Assembly: GCA_027596195.1 (NCBI GenBank)
Contig: JADGJG010000180.1
Span: 1-33,490 of the forward strand
Direction: 5' to 3'
Length of the DNA stretch: 33,490 nt
Source of the DNA: Podochytrium sp. JEL0797
Taxonomy: Eukaryota > Chytridiomycota > Chytridiomycetes > Chytridiales > Chytriomycetaceae
Both the position numbers and the translations under genes were made by a program. The notes beneath the pieces are model-generated. The model made no database searches, was not told the origin of the DNA, and saw only the letters and a list, made by a program, of their open reading frames with translations. Shown in pieces: positions 20,379 through 29,571 of the stretch. How positions within the stretch are numbered: position 1 is the first letter of the stretch; each line of letters opens with the position of its first letter.

Positions 20379-22042
20379 ATGACAGCTAGAAACGCTTTTC
20401 CAGAATCAGCACACTCTTCTCCCGTAGACCTTGATCCGGCCGATATCCTGATTGAACGAGCCAAAGGATGGAAGGAATTTGTCTCCGCCTTGAAGCACAA
20501 GTTTGAACAGAAAGCTGAACTCAAGAAAGCTGAACTCAAGGTTCTTGTTGCCGATCAGAAGGTACACATCCTCTATTGAATTGTAGTGAACGGCAGAGAC
20601 GGATGGTGTGTAATCGGAAAGTCTAGCGAATACAAGCGGATTTGAACAACGAGGCGGCACGTTCATCACATACTTGGATTGCATTGCATCGAATCAACAC
20701 ACCTCTCTATTGATGTTTCATAACGAACTGACCGTTTTCCAAATCGTGACGCGACTAAAACAGGGCTGGTCATCTCCTTTCCCACTCCGAGACCTTTCAT
20801 TTGTCGAGGAATCCTCAATCAGGAGTCTTTCGTCCACGTTACAGTCAGATGCAACAGCAAAAGTTTCTCAACACAAGGAATTGCTTAAGGGATTGCTGAA
20901 CCAAACTGTTCCCGCTTTGGATGGTCTCAAGCAGAGTCTCAAAAAGAAGATGCTCGCCTTGGAGACCGATCAGAAGGTGAATTTGATTGCTTGCCGTTTA
21001 CTCTTCAATATTCCTCATCCACTTTTGTGCGACAGGAACGCCGAGCCGAACGAATTCAAGACACGGACTCGGTCTCCAAAGCCAAACAGGCCCTTTCCAA
21101 AGCCCTCCATGCCTCCGAATCCAACAAAGACCCATGGCTATTGAACCTCGACCTACGCGTGAAACTGGCCCTCGCCACCACCCGCCACGAATCTCGAAAC
21201 GAATCCCTCGAAGCCGCCAAGACCGATTTCAAACTCTTTGAAGCCAATTTGATTCGACAGCTCAAGATTGTGTTGATGGTTGTCATTTCGTTTGCCAAGA
21301 TTATGCCTACACGCACGGACTGGAGTGGAGAGACTGAGAAGGCGTTGGAAAGTTTGGACACGGAGAGGGAGTGGCGATTGTTTTGTGAGGCAAAGTTGGA
21401 TAAGACAGAAGGACCTGCCATGTTTGAGATGGAGCAAGACGAGCAGTCTCATGAGGCCATGGTGCAGGTTGTGTATGAGGGAGTGCTTGGTCGCAAGGCC
21501 AAGGGCATCTTCAACAGTTTCCGTGAACATTATTACGTTCTGACCGTCGGCGGATTCCTTCACGAATTCAAAATGAAGCCTTCTGTCGAGCATGGTGAAT
21601 GGATGGACCCGGAGGACACGATCCAACTTGCAAATTGCACGTTGGGTCCGCTCGGAATCGACTGTCAGTTTTCGTTGGCGGAGAAGAGGAAGGGTGCCAT
21701 GTTTCAAAAGTCATACAGGGTTGGTTTTCCTTTTTTCTTCGTCATCTTTGAACTACGGGGCGCTAGCTAAAATTCTGCTTTCAGTTCTTGGGCTCGTCGT
21801 TGTCCGAAAGCGAGGTGTTCCACGCAGCCGTTGCGTCTGTCACCAACATTGCGATGGAGCTTCGATCTACCGAGACGGTTGTAAGAGTAGCCGGTCAAGA
21901 TTCCCCTTTGTCGTCTCCGTTGCCGCATCTTGATAGTCCTCGTCGTGGATCAGTGATTTCTTATCATACGGATGCAGCTGGAGACACAGCCGCAGACCCA
22001 ATCATTGCTTCTTCTTCCGCTCCTTGGTCGAATTCGAAATAA
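20379..22042 (+). CDS. Slm1-like BAR-PH protein, copy B
   Basis: Exons 20379-20561, 20764-20976, 21036-21719 and 21785-22042 encode 445 residues. It is the closest relative of copy A; domain order is the same: LDPADILIERAKGWKEF at the start of the BAR region, FKLFEANLIRQLK in its middle, and a PH domain with VVYEGVLGRKAKG and HYYVLTVGGFLHEFK. Introns 2 and 3 are almost identical to those of copy A. The C-terminal tail after the PH domain is Ser/Pro-rich (SSPLPHLDSPRRGS) and probably disordered. The stop overlaps AATAAA (22038-22043), and copy C starts only 99 bp further on. Predicted role as for the family: phosphoinositide-binding, membrane-curving plasma-membrane protein. Confidence 0.85.
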
Positions 22043-22141
22043 ACAATGTTTTATGGGTCACTTGCACCCGCTTGTTCCTGTGCTCCCTTCATTCTGACTC
22101 ACGCAGTGGGAAAAAAACAACTCAACGAGACACAGAGATCA

Positions 22142-23838
22142 ATGTCCTCCACACGAGCAACGTCCGTAGCCAATGAATCGATCCAATCTGCAGCATTGAA
22201 CCTCGACCCTGCCGATATCCTTTGCGACAGAGCCAAAGGGTGGAAGGAGTTTGTCTCTGCGCTGAAAAACAACTACCAGCGCAAAGCCGATTTCGAAAAG
22301 GCTGAGCTCAAGGTGCTCATTGCGAACCAGAAGGTATGCATTTCGATTCGCTGCTATGAATTGAGGGTTTTGCGGCTTTGTGGCTTGCGGCCAGGGCTTG
22401 CGGCTTGGGCTTGCCATTACAATTTCGATAGATGTCGCACCCACCCTCTCCGCTCCTCTTCTCTAACTTTTCCTCTACTTCTCCTCAGGAATGGACGAGT
22501 CCCTTCCCACTCCGCGACGTTTCCTTTGCCGAGGATTCTGCTGTCGTCAAAATTTCGTCTGCGTTCCAGTCCGATACCACAAAGAAAGTCTCGCAACACA
22601 CTGCAATGCAGGAGAGCTTGCAAAAGCAAACCGTTCCAGCATTGGACGGAATCGTTTCGAGCCTCACCAAAAAGTTGTCTGCGTTGGAAAAGGACCAAAA
22701 GGTGTGTTATTGAATGTCGTTTATTACGCAAGATTAACGATGTGGGATTTCAGGACCGTCGCGCCGAGAGACGCAAAGACGAAGAAATGATCACCAAAGC
22801 CAAAGACTCCCTCGCCAAATCCCTCCTCTTAGCTCGCGCCCAAACCCCCGGAAAGGACCCCTGGCTCATCAAACTTGAACTCGAAGAGAAACTCGTCCTC
22901 GCCACCACCAAACACTATGCGAGAAACTTATCTCTCGACGCGGCCAAAACCGATTTCAAGCTGTTCGAAGCGAATCTGATCCGTCAGCTTAAAGTAGCTT
23001 TGATTGGCGTTTCTTCCTTTTCGGAGATTATGCCGACCCGGACAGATCTTTCGGAGGAGATTGAACCCATGTTGGAGCATTTTGATGCGGATGTGGAGTG
23101 GGACGCGTTTTGCGTCGCGAGACTGAACAAGAGTAGCGGTCCTGAAATGTTTGAGTCTGCTCAGTACGAGGGTTCTGACGATCCTCTGGTTCGCGTGGTT
23201 CACGAGGGATTCTTGGACCGTAAGGGGAAGGGCATCATCCAGACTTTCAAGGAGTATTTCTATGTCATCACGGCCAGCGGATACCTGCACGAGTTCAAAT
23301 CGCGACCATCGCTTGAGTACGGGATGAAGGTGGAGCCGGACGATACGATTTGTCTCAAAGAATGTACGGTAGAGGCGGTTGGTGGCGGTCGCAACCCAGA
23401 TCGATTCTCTGTCATTGAAAAGAAAGGAACCATGTTCCAAAAGTCGTATCACGTGAGTTCATTGATCGCGTTTGTCTGCAAAATTCTAATATTTTTCGGG
23501 CTTTATAGTTCAAGGGCACCTCCTTACCCGTCAGTCAGCAGTTCCACGCTGCAATGGCGTCAGTTGCCAAAGTTGCTCTTGGAGTGCTCCCACCAGTTGG
23601 TGCTGTTCAAGCCCAAGGTCCCGTGAAATCTGCTTCTCCGATTTCTGCCGTGGAAACGGCGGCCAATCTTGCGGTTGAAAACGCGGCGGCCGAGTCCCCA
23701 CTTCCAGCTTCAGTTCCGGCTTATGAAAGGCCTGCTGATCTTTCTGGCGGAAATGCAGTGGCTGAAACTCCCCTTCCAACGTCTCTGCCAGAAGTTCCTG
23801 CGAACCCCTCGTCTCCAGCCTCTGCAGCGGCCGCTTGA
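22142..23838 (+). CDS. Slm1-like BAR-PH protein, copy C
   Basis: Exons 22142-22333, 22489-22701, 22754-23452 and 23509-23838 encode 477 residues. The BAR region opens with LDPADILCDRAKGWKEF and carries TDFKLFEANLIRQLKVALIG; the PH domain contains VVHEGFLDRKGKG and YFYVITASGYLHEFK. It pairs with copy D, sharing the Cys-Asp before Arg-Ala and a GKDPWL insertion type. The tail after the PH domain is Ala/Pro-rich with a degenerate repeat of the form N-A-x-A-E-x-P-L-P. AATAAA follows at about 23891. The very short gap after copy B leaves about 100 bp for the end of one gene and the promoter of the next, so its promoter may lie within copy B. Confidence 0.85.
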
Positions 23839-24130
23839 AAACGTTGACTCCATTGTCTATTACATCAAAACAGTCGTATCTATTTCATTGGAATAAAAGT
23901 TCTCTTTTTTTCTCTCACATTGCAGCACATAAAGTCCAAATTTTCTTGTAATCAAACGTTAGGAAAATTGTGGGAAAATTGCCCAATGCGTTGCTAATAG
24001 CCCGCCAACAAATCCAGTTCTCCCTATGCTAGGCGAAACCACAGTGAATCCAACTTGCAAATTGCATGTTGGCTGACCAATCCAATGAAAAATTGTTACC
24101 AGTCCGGCGGGCCCTGACAAATCTACCGAT

Positions 24131-24158
24131 TTGTGATTGCGGTCGACCGCAATCACAA
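24131..24158. promoter_or_regulatory. Perfect 28-nt palindrome upstream of Slm1-like copy D
   Basis: The half-site TTGTGATTGCGGTC is followed immediately by its exact reverse complement, with no spacer and no mismatch. It lies about 50 nt upstream of TATA-like strings and 120 nt upstream of the copy D start. A dimeric factor site is the natural reading. I do not see the same palindrome upstream of the other copies. Confidence 0.55.
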
Positions 24159-24204
24159 TTCAGACACAAATATTTACTTGACCACAAAGAAAGGTCCGAA
24201 TTCC

Positions 24205-24222
24205 TATTTATAATCGTATAAA
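24205..24222 (+). promoter_or_regulatory. TATA-like strings before Slm1-like copy D
   Basis: TATTTATA (24205-24212) and TATAAA (24217-24222) lie 57-74 nt upstream of the chosen ATG. They decide the start: an in-frame ATG at 24222 overlaps the TATA string and would probably lie at or before the transcription start, so the ATG at 24279, which matches the paralogs, is preferred. Confidence 0.5.
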
Positions 24223-24278
24223 TGCAGAACGTTTGTGTAAGCAGAACTGGAAAAAAAATCCTCCACCAAACGCAATCA

Positions 24279-25917
24279 ATGTCTTCCAGCACAACAACGA
24301 CCCAAGCCAGCGAGTCGATATCCTCTCTATCCTTGAACCTCGACCCCGCCGATATCCTGTGCGACAGAGCCAAAGGATGGCAGGAGTTTGTCTCGGCGCT
24401 GCAAAGCAACTACCAGCGCAAAGCCGATTTCGAGAAGGCCGAGCTCCAGGTGCTCATTGCCGACCAGAAGGTACGTTGCGGGTGTAGTTTATGGCTTATG
24501 GCACTGTAGCTTTAATTCCTTCTGCTCCCCATTTCCTTCTCCTCTAATTTTCCATCTTTTTGGTGCAGCAATGGACGAGTCCCTTCCCACTCCGCGACAT
24601 TTCCTTTGCCGAGGACTCTGCAGTCGTCAAGATTTCGTCCGTGTTCCAGGCCGATGCCACAAAGAAAGTCTCGCAGTTCACTGCCATGCAGGAGAGCTTG
24701 CAAAAGCAAACAGTTCCTGCTTTGGATGGGATCGTTTCGAGTCTCTCCCAAAAGCTGTCAGCTTTGGAAAAGAACCAAAAGGTGTGTTGTTGAATTGCGC
24801 TATTTTAAATGATTCCGGACTAACAACGAGAATTCCAGGAAAGTCGAACCGAAAGACGCCACGACCAAGATCTGGTAACCAAAGCCAAAGAATCCCTCGC
24901 CCAATCCCTCGTCCTGGCTCGCTCCCAAACCCCCGGAAAGGACCCATGGCTCCTCAAGCGTGAAGTGGAAGAGAAACTGTCCCTAGCAACCGCCCAGCAC
25001 AACGCGCGAAACCAATCTCTTGACGCGACGAAAGCCGATTTCAAACTGTTTGAGGCGAATTTGATTCGTCAGCTCAAGGTGGCGTTGATTGGCGTCTCTT
25101 CGATCTCAGAGATTATTCCGAACCGTGCGAATCTTTCAGCAGACGATGAACCCATGTTGACGCATTTCAACGCCGATGCGGAGTGGGATGCGTTTTGTAT
25201 CGCGAAACTCAACAGGAGTAGCAGCCCAGAAATGTTCGAAACGGAGCAGTACGAGGGTTCTGATGATCCTCTGGTTCGCGTGGTTCACGAGGGATTCTTG
25301 GACCGCAAAGGGAAGGGCATCATCCAGACTTTCAAGGAGTATTTCTACGTCATTACGGCGAGCGGATACTTACACGAGTTCAAATCGCGACCATCGCTTG
25401 AGTATGGGATCAAAGTGGAGCCCGACGAAACGGTTTGTCTCAATGAATGTACGGTGGAGCCATTCGGTGGCGGTCGCCACCCAGAGCGATTGACTGTCAT
25501 TGAAAAGAAGGGAACGATGCTTCAAAAGTCTTACCACGTGAGTTTATCCCAAGTTTATCCATCGCGTTTTCGAAACCATCCTGATATTCCTCATTCTAGT
25601 TTGTTGGCACCTCCTTGTCCGTCAGTCAGCAGTTCCACACAGCGATCGCGTCGGTTGCCAAAGTTGCACTTGCAGTCATCCCAAAAGCTGATGCTGACCA
25701 AGCCCAAGTTACAGTGAAATCTGCTTCTCCCATTCCTGCGGTTGAAAAGGCCGCCAATCCAACGGGCGAAAACGCGGTAGCTGAGACCCCACTTCCAGCT
25801 TCTGTGCCGACTTCTTCTGCGACTGCTTATGAAAGTGCTGCTGACCTTGCTGGTAGAAACGCCGAGGCCGAAGCTCCTCTTCCAGAATCTCTGCCAGCCT
25901 CTTCAACGGCAGCTTGA
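24279..25917 (+). CDS. Slm1-like BAR-PH protein, copy D
   Basis: Exons 24279-24470, 24569-24781, 24839-25537 and 25600-25917 encode 473 residues. The BAR region starts LDPADILCDRAKGWQEF and includes ADFKLFEANLIRQLK; the PH domain has VVHEGFLDRKGKG and YFYVITASGYLHEFK, identical to copy C in these motifs. The C-terminal tail again carries two N-A-x-A-E-x-P-L-P-type repeats. AATAAA follows at about 25956. Copies C and D look like a second duplicated pair, less similar to A and B than to each other. Role inferred from the family: phosphoinositide-dependent plasma-membrane adaptor. Confidence 0.85.
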
Positions 25918-26033
25918 AATGAATATCCTCTCTTTTGAATTGAGAATTAAAGTGGAATAAAAATCGTTTTTTCATCCCCTTTGGTTCACCCAAATTAGCG
26001 CAGAACGTGCCAAAAAATTAATTTTTCCACTCG

Positions 26034-27756
26034 ATGTTCGGCCGCTCCAAGACGCTCACTTCGCAGTCGCGGACCATGGTCAACAGCCCACCCTCGAGCC
26101 CGCCCTTGTCGCCCGTGCTGAGCGCAAGCACCGGGCTCTACGACGCACCTGGCACTGTCGAGTACAAGCTTGATCCCGAGAACAACACGGCCGCCTTGGG
26201 CCTGGCACTTGACCCTGCCGATGTGTTGACTGACAGGGCGCGCGGGTGGAAGGACTTTACAACGGGGCTCAAGCATCATTTCCAGCGTTTGGCTGAGGCT
26301 GAGAAGGCGATGGCAAAGTCGCATGCTGCGAACCAGAAGGTGGGTCTTGGTGCGGGGAGTCAGTGGAGAGTTAGGAGAGCGTGTAGTAGCTGGGAAAGGG
26401 TGCTGGCAAAGGAGCATTCTTCGGATCCAACGATCGAAACTCACAAATTGCTCATCAGGAATGGTCCCACATCTCCCCAGTCCGCGACCTCGCCTTCACT
26501 GAAGATTCGTCCATCAAGACACTCGCAAATGTGTTCAAGTCCGACTCCACCACGATGGTGTCCCAACATGCATCGATCCAAAAGAGTTTGGAGTCCCAGA
26601 TTGTGGCGTCGTTGCACGGAATCAACCAGACACTCAAGAAGAAGTTGTCTGTTTTGGAAAAGGAGCAGAAGGTACTGATCATTGCATGAGTGCGAATTCT
26701 CTACCCGCGCCTGACCCCAACATAAATCAATAACTAGGAACGCAACAAGGAACGCCTCCGCGACAAAGAAATGATCATCAAAGCAAAAGAAGCCCTCTCC
26801 AAATCGATCTCCTTTGCCCGCCGCCCTGGCACCGATGCCCAACGCTACGGCGACCCTTGGCTCGCGAACCTTGCCGTCAAACAAAAACTGACCCTCGCGC
26901 GTGCCAAACACAACGCGCGCAACCAGAAGCTCGTGGAGATTAAGGCCGATTTCAAAGTGTTTGAGGCGAACCTCGTGCGTGAGCTCAAGGTGGCGTTGAT
27001 TGGGGTGTCGTCGATTGCCGAGATTATGCCACACCGTGCTGAGCATTCGTCGGATATTGAGCAAGTCTTGGGTCAGTTTGATACGGAGAGGGAGTGGAAG
27101 TTGTTTTGTGCGGCAAGATTGGACAAGACAGGTGGACCTGCCATGTTTGAAACGGAGGAATACGAAGGGCATGATGACCCCTTGGTTGGAGTCGTGCACG
27201 AGGGTCAGTTGAGTCGCAAGGCCAAAGGATTGATCAAGTCGTACAAGGAACACTACTATTTCGTCACGGCTGGTGGATATCTGCATGAATTCAAGGCCAA
27301 GCCCCACTTGGAGCGTGGCGAAAAGTTGGATCCCGAGGACTCGATTTATCTCGGTGACTGCACGTTGGAGCCACTTGGCACGCAGGACCGCAAGCCTGAA
27401 GAATTCATTTTGACCGAGAAGAAGGAGGACGGCAAAATGTTTCAACGCGCTTCCAAATCGTACAAGGTTTTAATCTCATTTAACTCGCACTTCTGAATTC
27501 TGACGCATATCTAATTCGTCTTGCCCAAACGCAGTTCCTTGGTTCGTCGTTGGCTGCCAGCCAGCAATTCCACGCCGCCATTTCCGCTGTCGCCAAGACC
27601 ACCATGGGAGTCGTCGCCACTGGTTCCACAAACGCTGCAACTCTTTCGAGATCCAACACAGCTCCTATGCAAGCGGAGAAACCCGTAGTTGCCGCTGCCG
27701 TCAGAGCCAACACAATTGCTGGTGAAAAGCCACTCCCGGAGACTTCAGAGGAGTGA
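26034..27756 (+). CDS. Slm1-like BAR-PH protein, copy E (longest, most divergent)
   Basis: Exons 26034-26339, 26459-26671, 26738-27466 and 27535-27756 encode 489 residues. It has an N-terminal extension of about 40 residues (MFGRSKTLTSQS, then a Ser/Pro-rich part) before LDPADVLTDRARGWKDF. The BAR region includes ADFKVFEANLVRELK and the PH domain VVHEGQLSRKAKG and HYYFVTAGGYLHEFK. Its tail is short and lacks the repeats of copies C and D. Intron positions and the 213-nt length of exon 2 are the same as in the other four genes. Its greater divergence and fuller N-terminus suggest it may resemble the ancestral member; this is inference. Confidence 0.85.
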
Positions 27757-28280
27757 AGCAACGGCTGCTACTCTTTCGTTCTGTTTACTTTCCCCTTTCT
27801 CGTTTGTCGCTGCTTTCAGAAAATAGATTCATGTTATATGTCGGTGTTGATTTATTTTGAATCGGCGCATACCACCTCTCGACGCAATTTGAAACCATGG
27901 AGGCAGCGACATGTGGGACAAGTGGCATTGATTGGTTAAACTGGAGCGCCGAAAATATGAGAAAAATAAGAAATAAATGGAAAATTGAGCCCCGGTCGAT
28001 TTCAGTCAAAACAACAAACGCACAAAACAACGGATCACGCGACGAACGCAATACATGTTGCCCCTAGTTGTGCAGTGCATCTATTGTGTACGATCTACAC
28101 CCATCTGTCTTCGAAAACGCGAAGTTGAATAATCCAAAACGCAGTATGCCCTGTCGGCATCAAAAACACTCCAAGACGCGTAACAACGCCTCCTACACCA
28201 CAAACAGCTCAACCACGCAAAAAGGACGTCCCTGTCAACAAGAATCCAAAAAAAATTCGACAATTAAAAAATCGAAAAAG
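27757..28280. other. Intergenic region between Slm1-like copy E and the tRNA gene
   Basis: AT-rich spacer without a supported gene. It contains a reversed CCAAT motif (GATTGG near 27930), A-rich runs, and the oligo-T terminator of the minus-strand tRNA at its right edge. ORFs are short and unconvincing. Confidence 0.5.
28266..28279 (-). terminator. Pol III oligo-T terminator of tRNA-Glu
   Basis: On the minus strand, one base after the tRNA 3' end, comes a run of five T (28279-28275), then six T (28271-28266). Runs of this length stop RNA polymerase III. Confidence 0.8.
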
Positions 28281-28352
28281 CTCCCTATCGGGGAATTGAA
28301 CCCCGGTCGCCGCCGTGAAAGGGCGGAATCTTAACCACTAGACGAATAAGGA
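28281..28352 (-). tRNA. tRNA-Glu (anticodon UUC)
   Basis: The 72-nt minus-strand sequence folds into a full cloverleaf. The acceptor stem TCCTTAT/ATAGGGA pairs at all seven positions (one G-U), with discriminator G. The anticodon stem CCGCC/GGCGG encloses the loop CTTTCAC, giving anticodon TTC (28319-28317). The T arm is CGGGG-TTCAATT-CCCCG. The D arm carries AGTGGTTAAGA and supplies box A; GGTTCAATTCC is a good box B. There is no intron and no encoded CCA, as expected for a nuclear eukaryotic gene. Confidence 0.95.
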
Positions 28353-28805
28353 TGTTTATACATTTGATCCGATTTGGTCTTGATACTCAGACGACTTTTG
28401 TCGATTTTACTCGCGCAGGGCGCCACTTTGGTGGTGTAGCGGATGGACTAGGTATAGTAGGTGCACCAGCAATAGCTCGTGTTGGTGATTTCGATTTGTG
28501 GGGTGATTTGGACGCGCTTCAGGCCAAGTGTCTGTGACGATTGAAAAAAAATTTGCCTCAGAGAAGGCCACTTGGAAGGCCGATTGAAAGGCCGATTGGA
28601 AAGCCGATAGTTTGGCCAACATGGATTAGAGCAAGCGCTATGAATGTCGACGCCAAGGCAGCGCGCGCAGAAACTGCATGTACCTGAAATGCTTCGAGTT
28701 CTGCATTTCACCTTCCTCTTCATCTTGCTCTCTAAGCAAAAATATCACTCAGCAACATCCTTGCTTCGAAAAACAAAAAACCTCGCTCAAACACAGGAAA
28801 GAACA
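28353..28805. other. Intergenic region between tRNA-Glu and the AN1 gene
   Basis: Holds the upstream flank of the tRNA and of the small zinc-finger gene. The only structure I see is a short 12-nt tandem repeat at 28563-28610. ORFs across it on either strand are short and without known motifs. Confidence 0.5.
28563..28610. repeat. Four 12-nt tandem repeats
   Basis: Units GAAGGCCACTTG, GAAGGCCGATTG, AAAGGCCGATTG and GAAAGCCGATAG follow one another without gaps. The period is a multiple of three, but no convincing coding frame contains it. Confidence 0.7.
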
Positions 28806-29079
28806 ATGGACAAAAAACCAGCCGCTGTCCAAAAGCAGCAGGTCGCGACGCCTCAGAAAACATTGCCCTGTGCGTTCAAAGGGTAAACACCGCGCGTGCT
28901 TCCCCTCCTCCCTCTGGCTCCCTTTTCTCATACCAAAATCAAGATGCGAAGACCCCGCCATCAAAAGCGTCGGCGACTGTCGCCAATGCGCCAAATGCTA
29001 CTGCGCCGGACACGCCTTGCCGTTTATCCACGGCTGTGAAATGAAGACGGGTGAAAAGTGTGGCGTCCGGTGGGACTGA
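28806..29079 (+). CDS. 70-residue AN1-type zinc-finger protein
   Basis: Two exons, 28806-28882 and 28944-29079, split by a 61-nt intron beginning GTAAAC, give a 70-residue protein. After a basic head (MDKKPAAVQKQQ) nearly all of it is one zinc finger: Cys22, Cys27, Cys38, Cys41, Cys46, His49, His55 and Cys57. The spacing C-x4-C-x10-C-x2-C-x4-C-x2-H-x5-H-x-C is that of AN1 fingers, including the H-x-L-P-x-x-H segment. AN1 proteins bind two zinc ions and often serve in ubiquitin, proteasome or stress pathways; nothing here tells which. The protein is little more than the finger, which is small for the family. The splice is supported by restoring the Cys pair across the intron. Confidence 0.75.
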
Positions 29080-29571
29080 ATTGTACATCGGAATGCGAGA
29101 GAGGGGCTGCCGAGTTTTCACTTCGTTCAAATATAGACTGCAAAAAAAGAGGCTTCTTTTGTGCAACTGAGAGATTTTCAGTCCCTTTTCCCCCACTCTA
29201 TTCTCTTTACAGTGCACGCATGGATGAAGGATTAAAGATAAATGACGGGTAGACATTTTCTTTCTTTCATACCTCTTATGCAAGATATGCTAAGAAAACG
29301 TCTCGAAGGTGACTCCAAATGGAAATAGCCATTTTTGCGCGATATATAAACATACAAGGCATTTCGAGGAATAAGCTGTCTTAAATGGAATGGTCTGCGC
29401 ATCCGAAATGTCACGAGATTAATGCAGCCACCTCGGCTTCATCAAAGAAGAAAATAAAAATCTAATTTCGATTTAATTTTGATGGACCCGAGCCCTCAAG
29501 TTTCCAGCAAGTTTCATCAGAGATTGGTTTCAATTTTTCATTCCAGTTCTTGAGATTATCATTCACCGGGG
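29080..29571. other. Intergenic region before the Pro/Ala-rich membrane protein
   Basis: No gene recognised. A good TATA-like string (GATATATAAA) lies at 29341-29350. A possible splice acceptor (TTCCAG, ending near 29546) sits before the downstream ATG, so a 5' leader intron is possible. In-frame TGA precedes the ATG at 29572, so the coding exon cannot simply extend upstream. Confidence 0.45.

Larger units (their letters stand above)
23839..24278. other. Intergenic region between Slm1-like copies C and D
   Basis: Contains the copy C 3' end, two CCAAT-type motifs near 24078-24085 and 24083-24090, a 28-nt perfect palindrome at 24131-24158, and TATA-like strings at 24205-24222. This reads like a promoter for copy D. 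No coding sequence is seen. Confidence 0.5.

Noticed and set aside
22142..23626. 526-codon frame reading through introns 1 to 3 of Slm1-like copy C
   Set aside because: The intron parts do not match paralogs and shift out of the conserved BAR frame; the four-exon model is conserved in all five copies.
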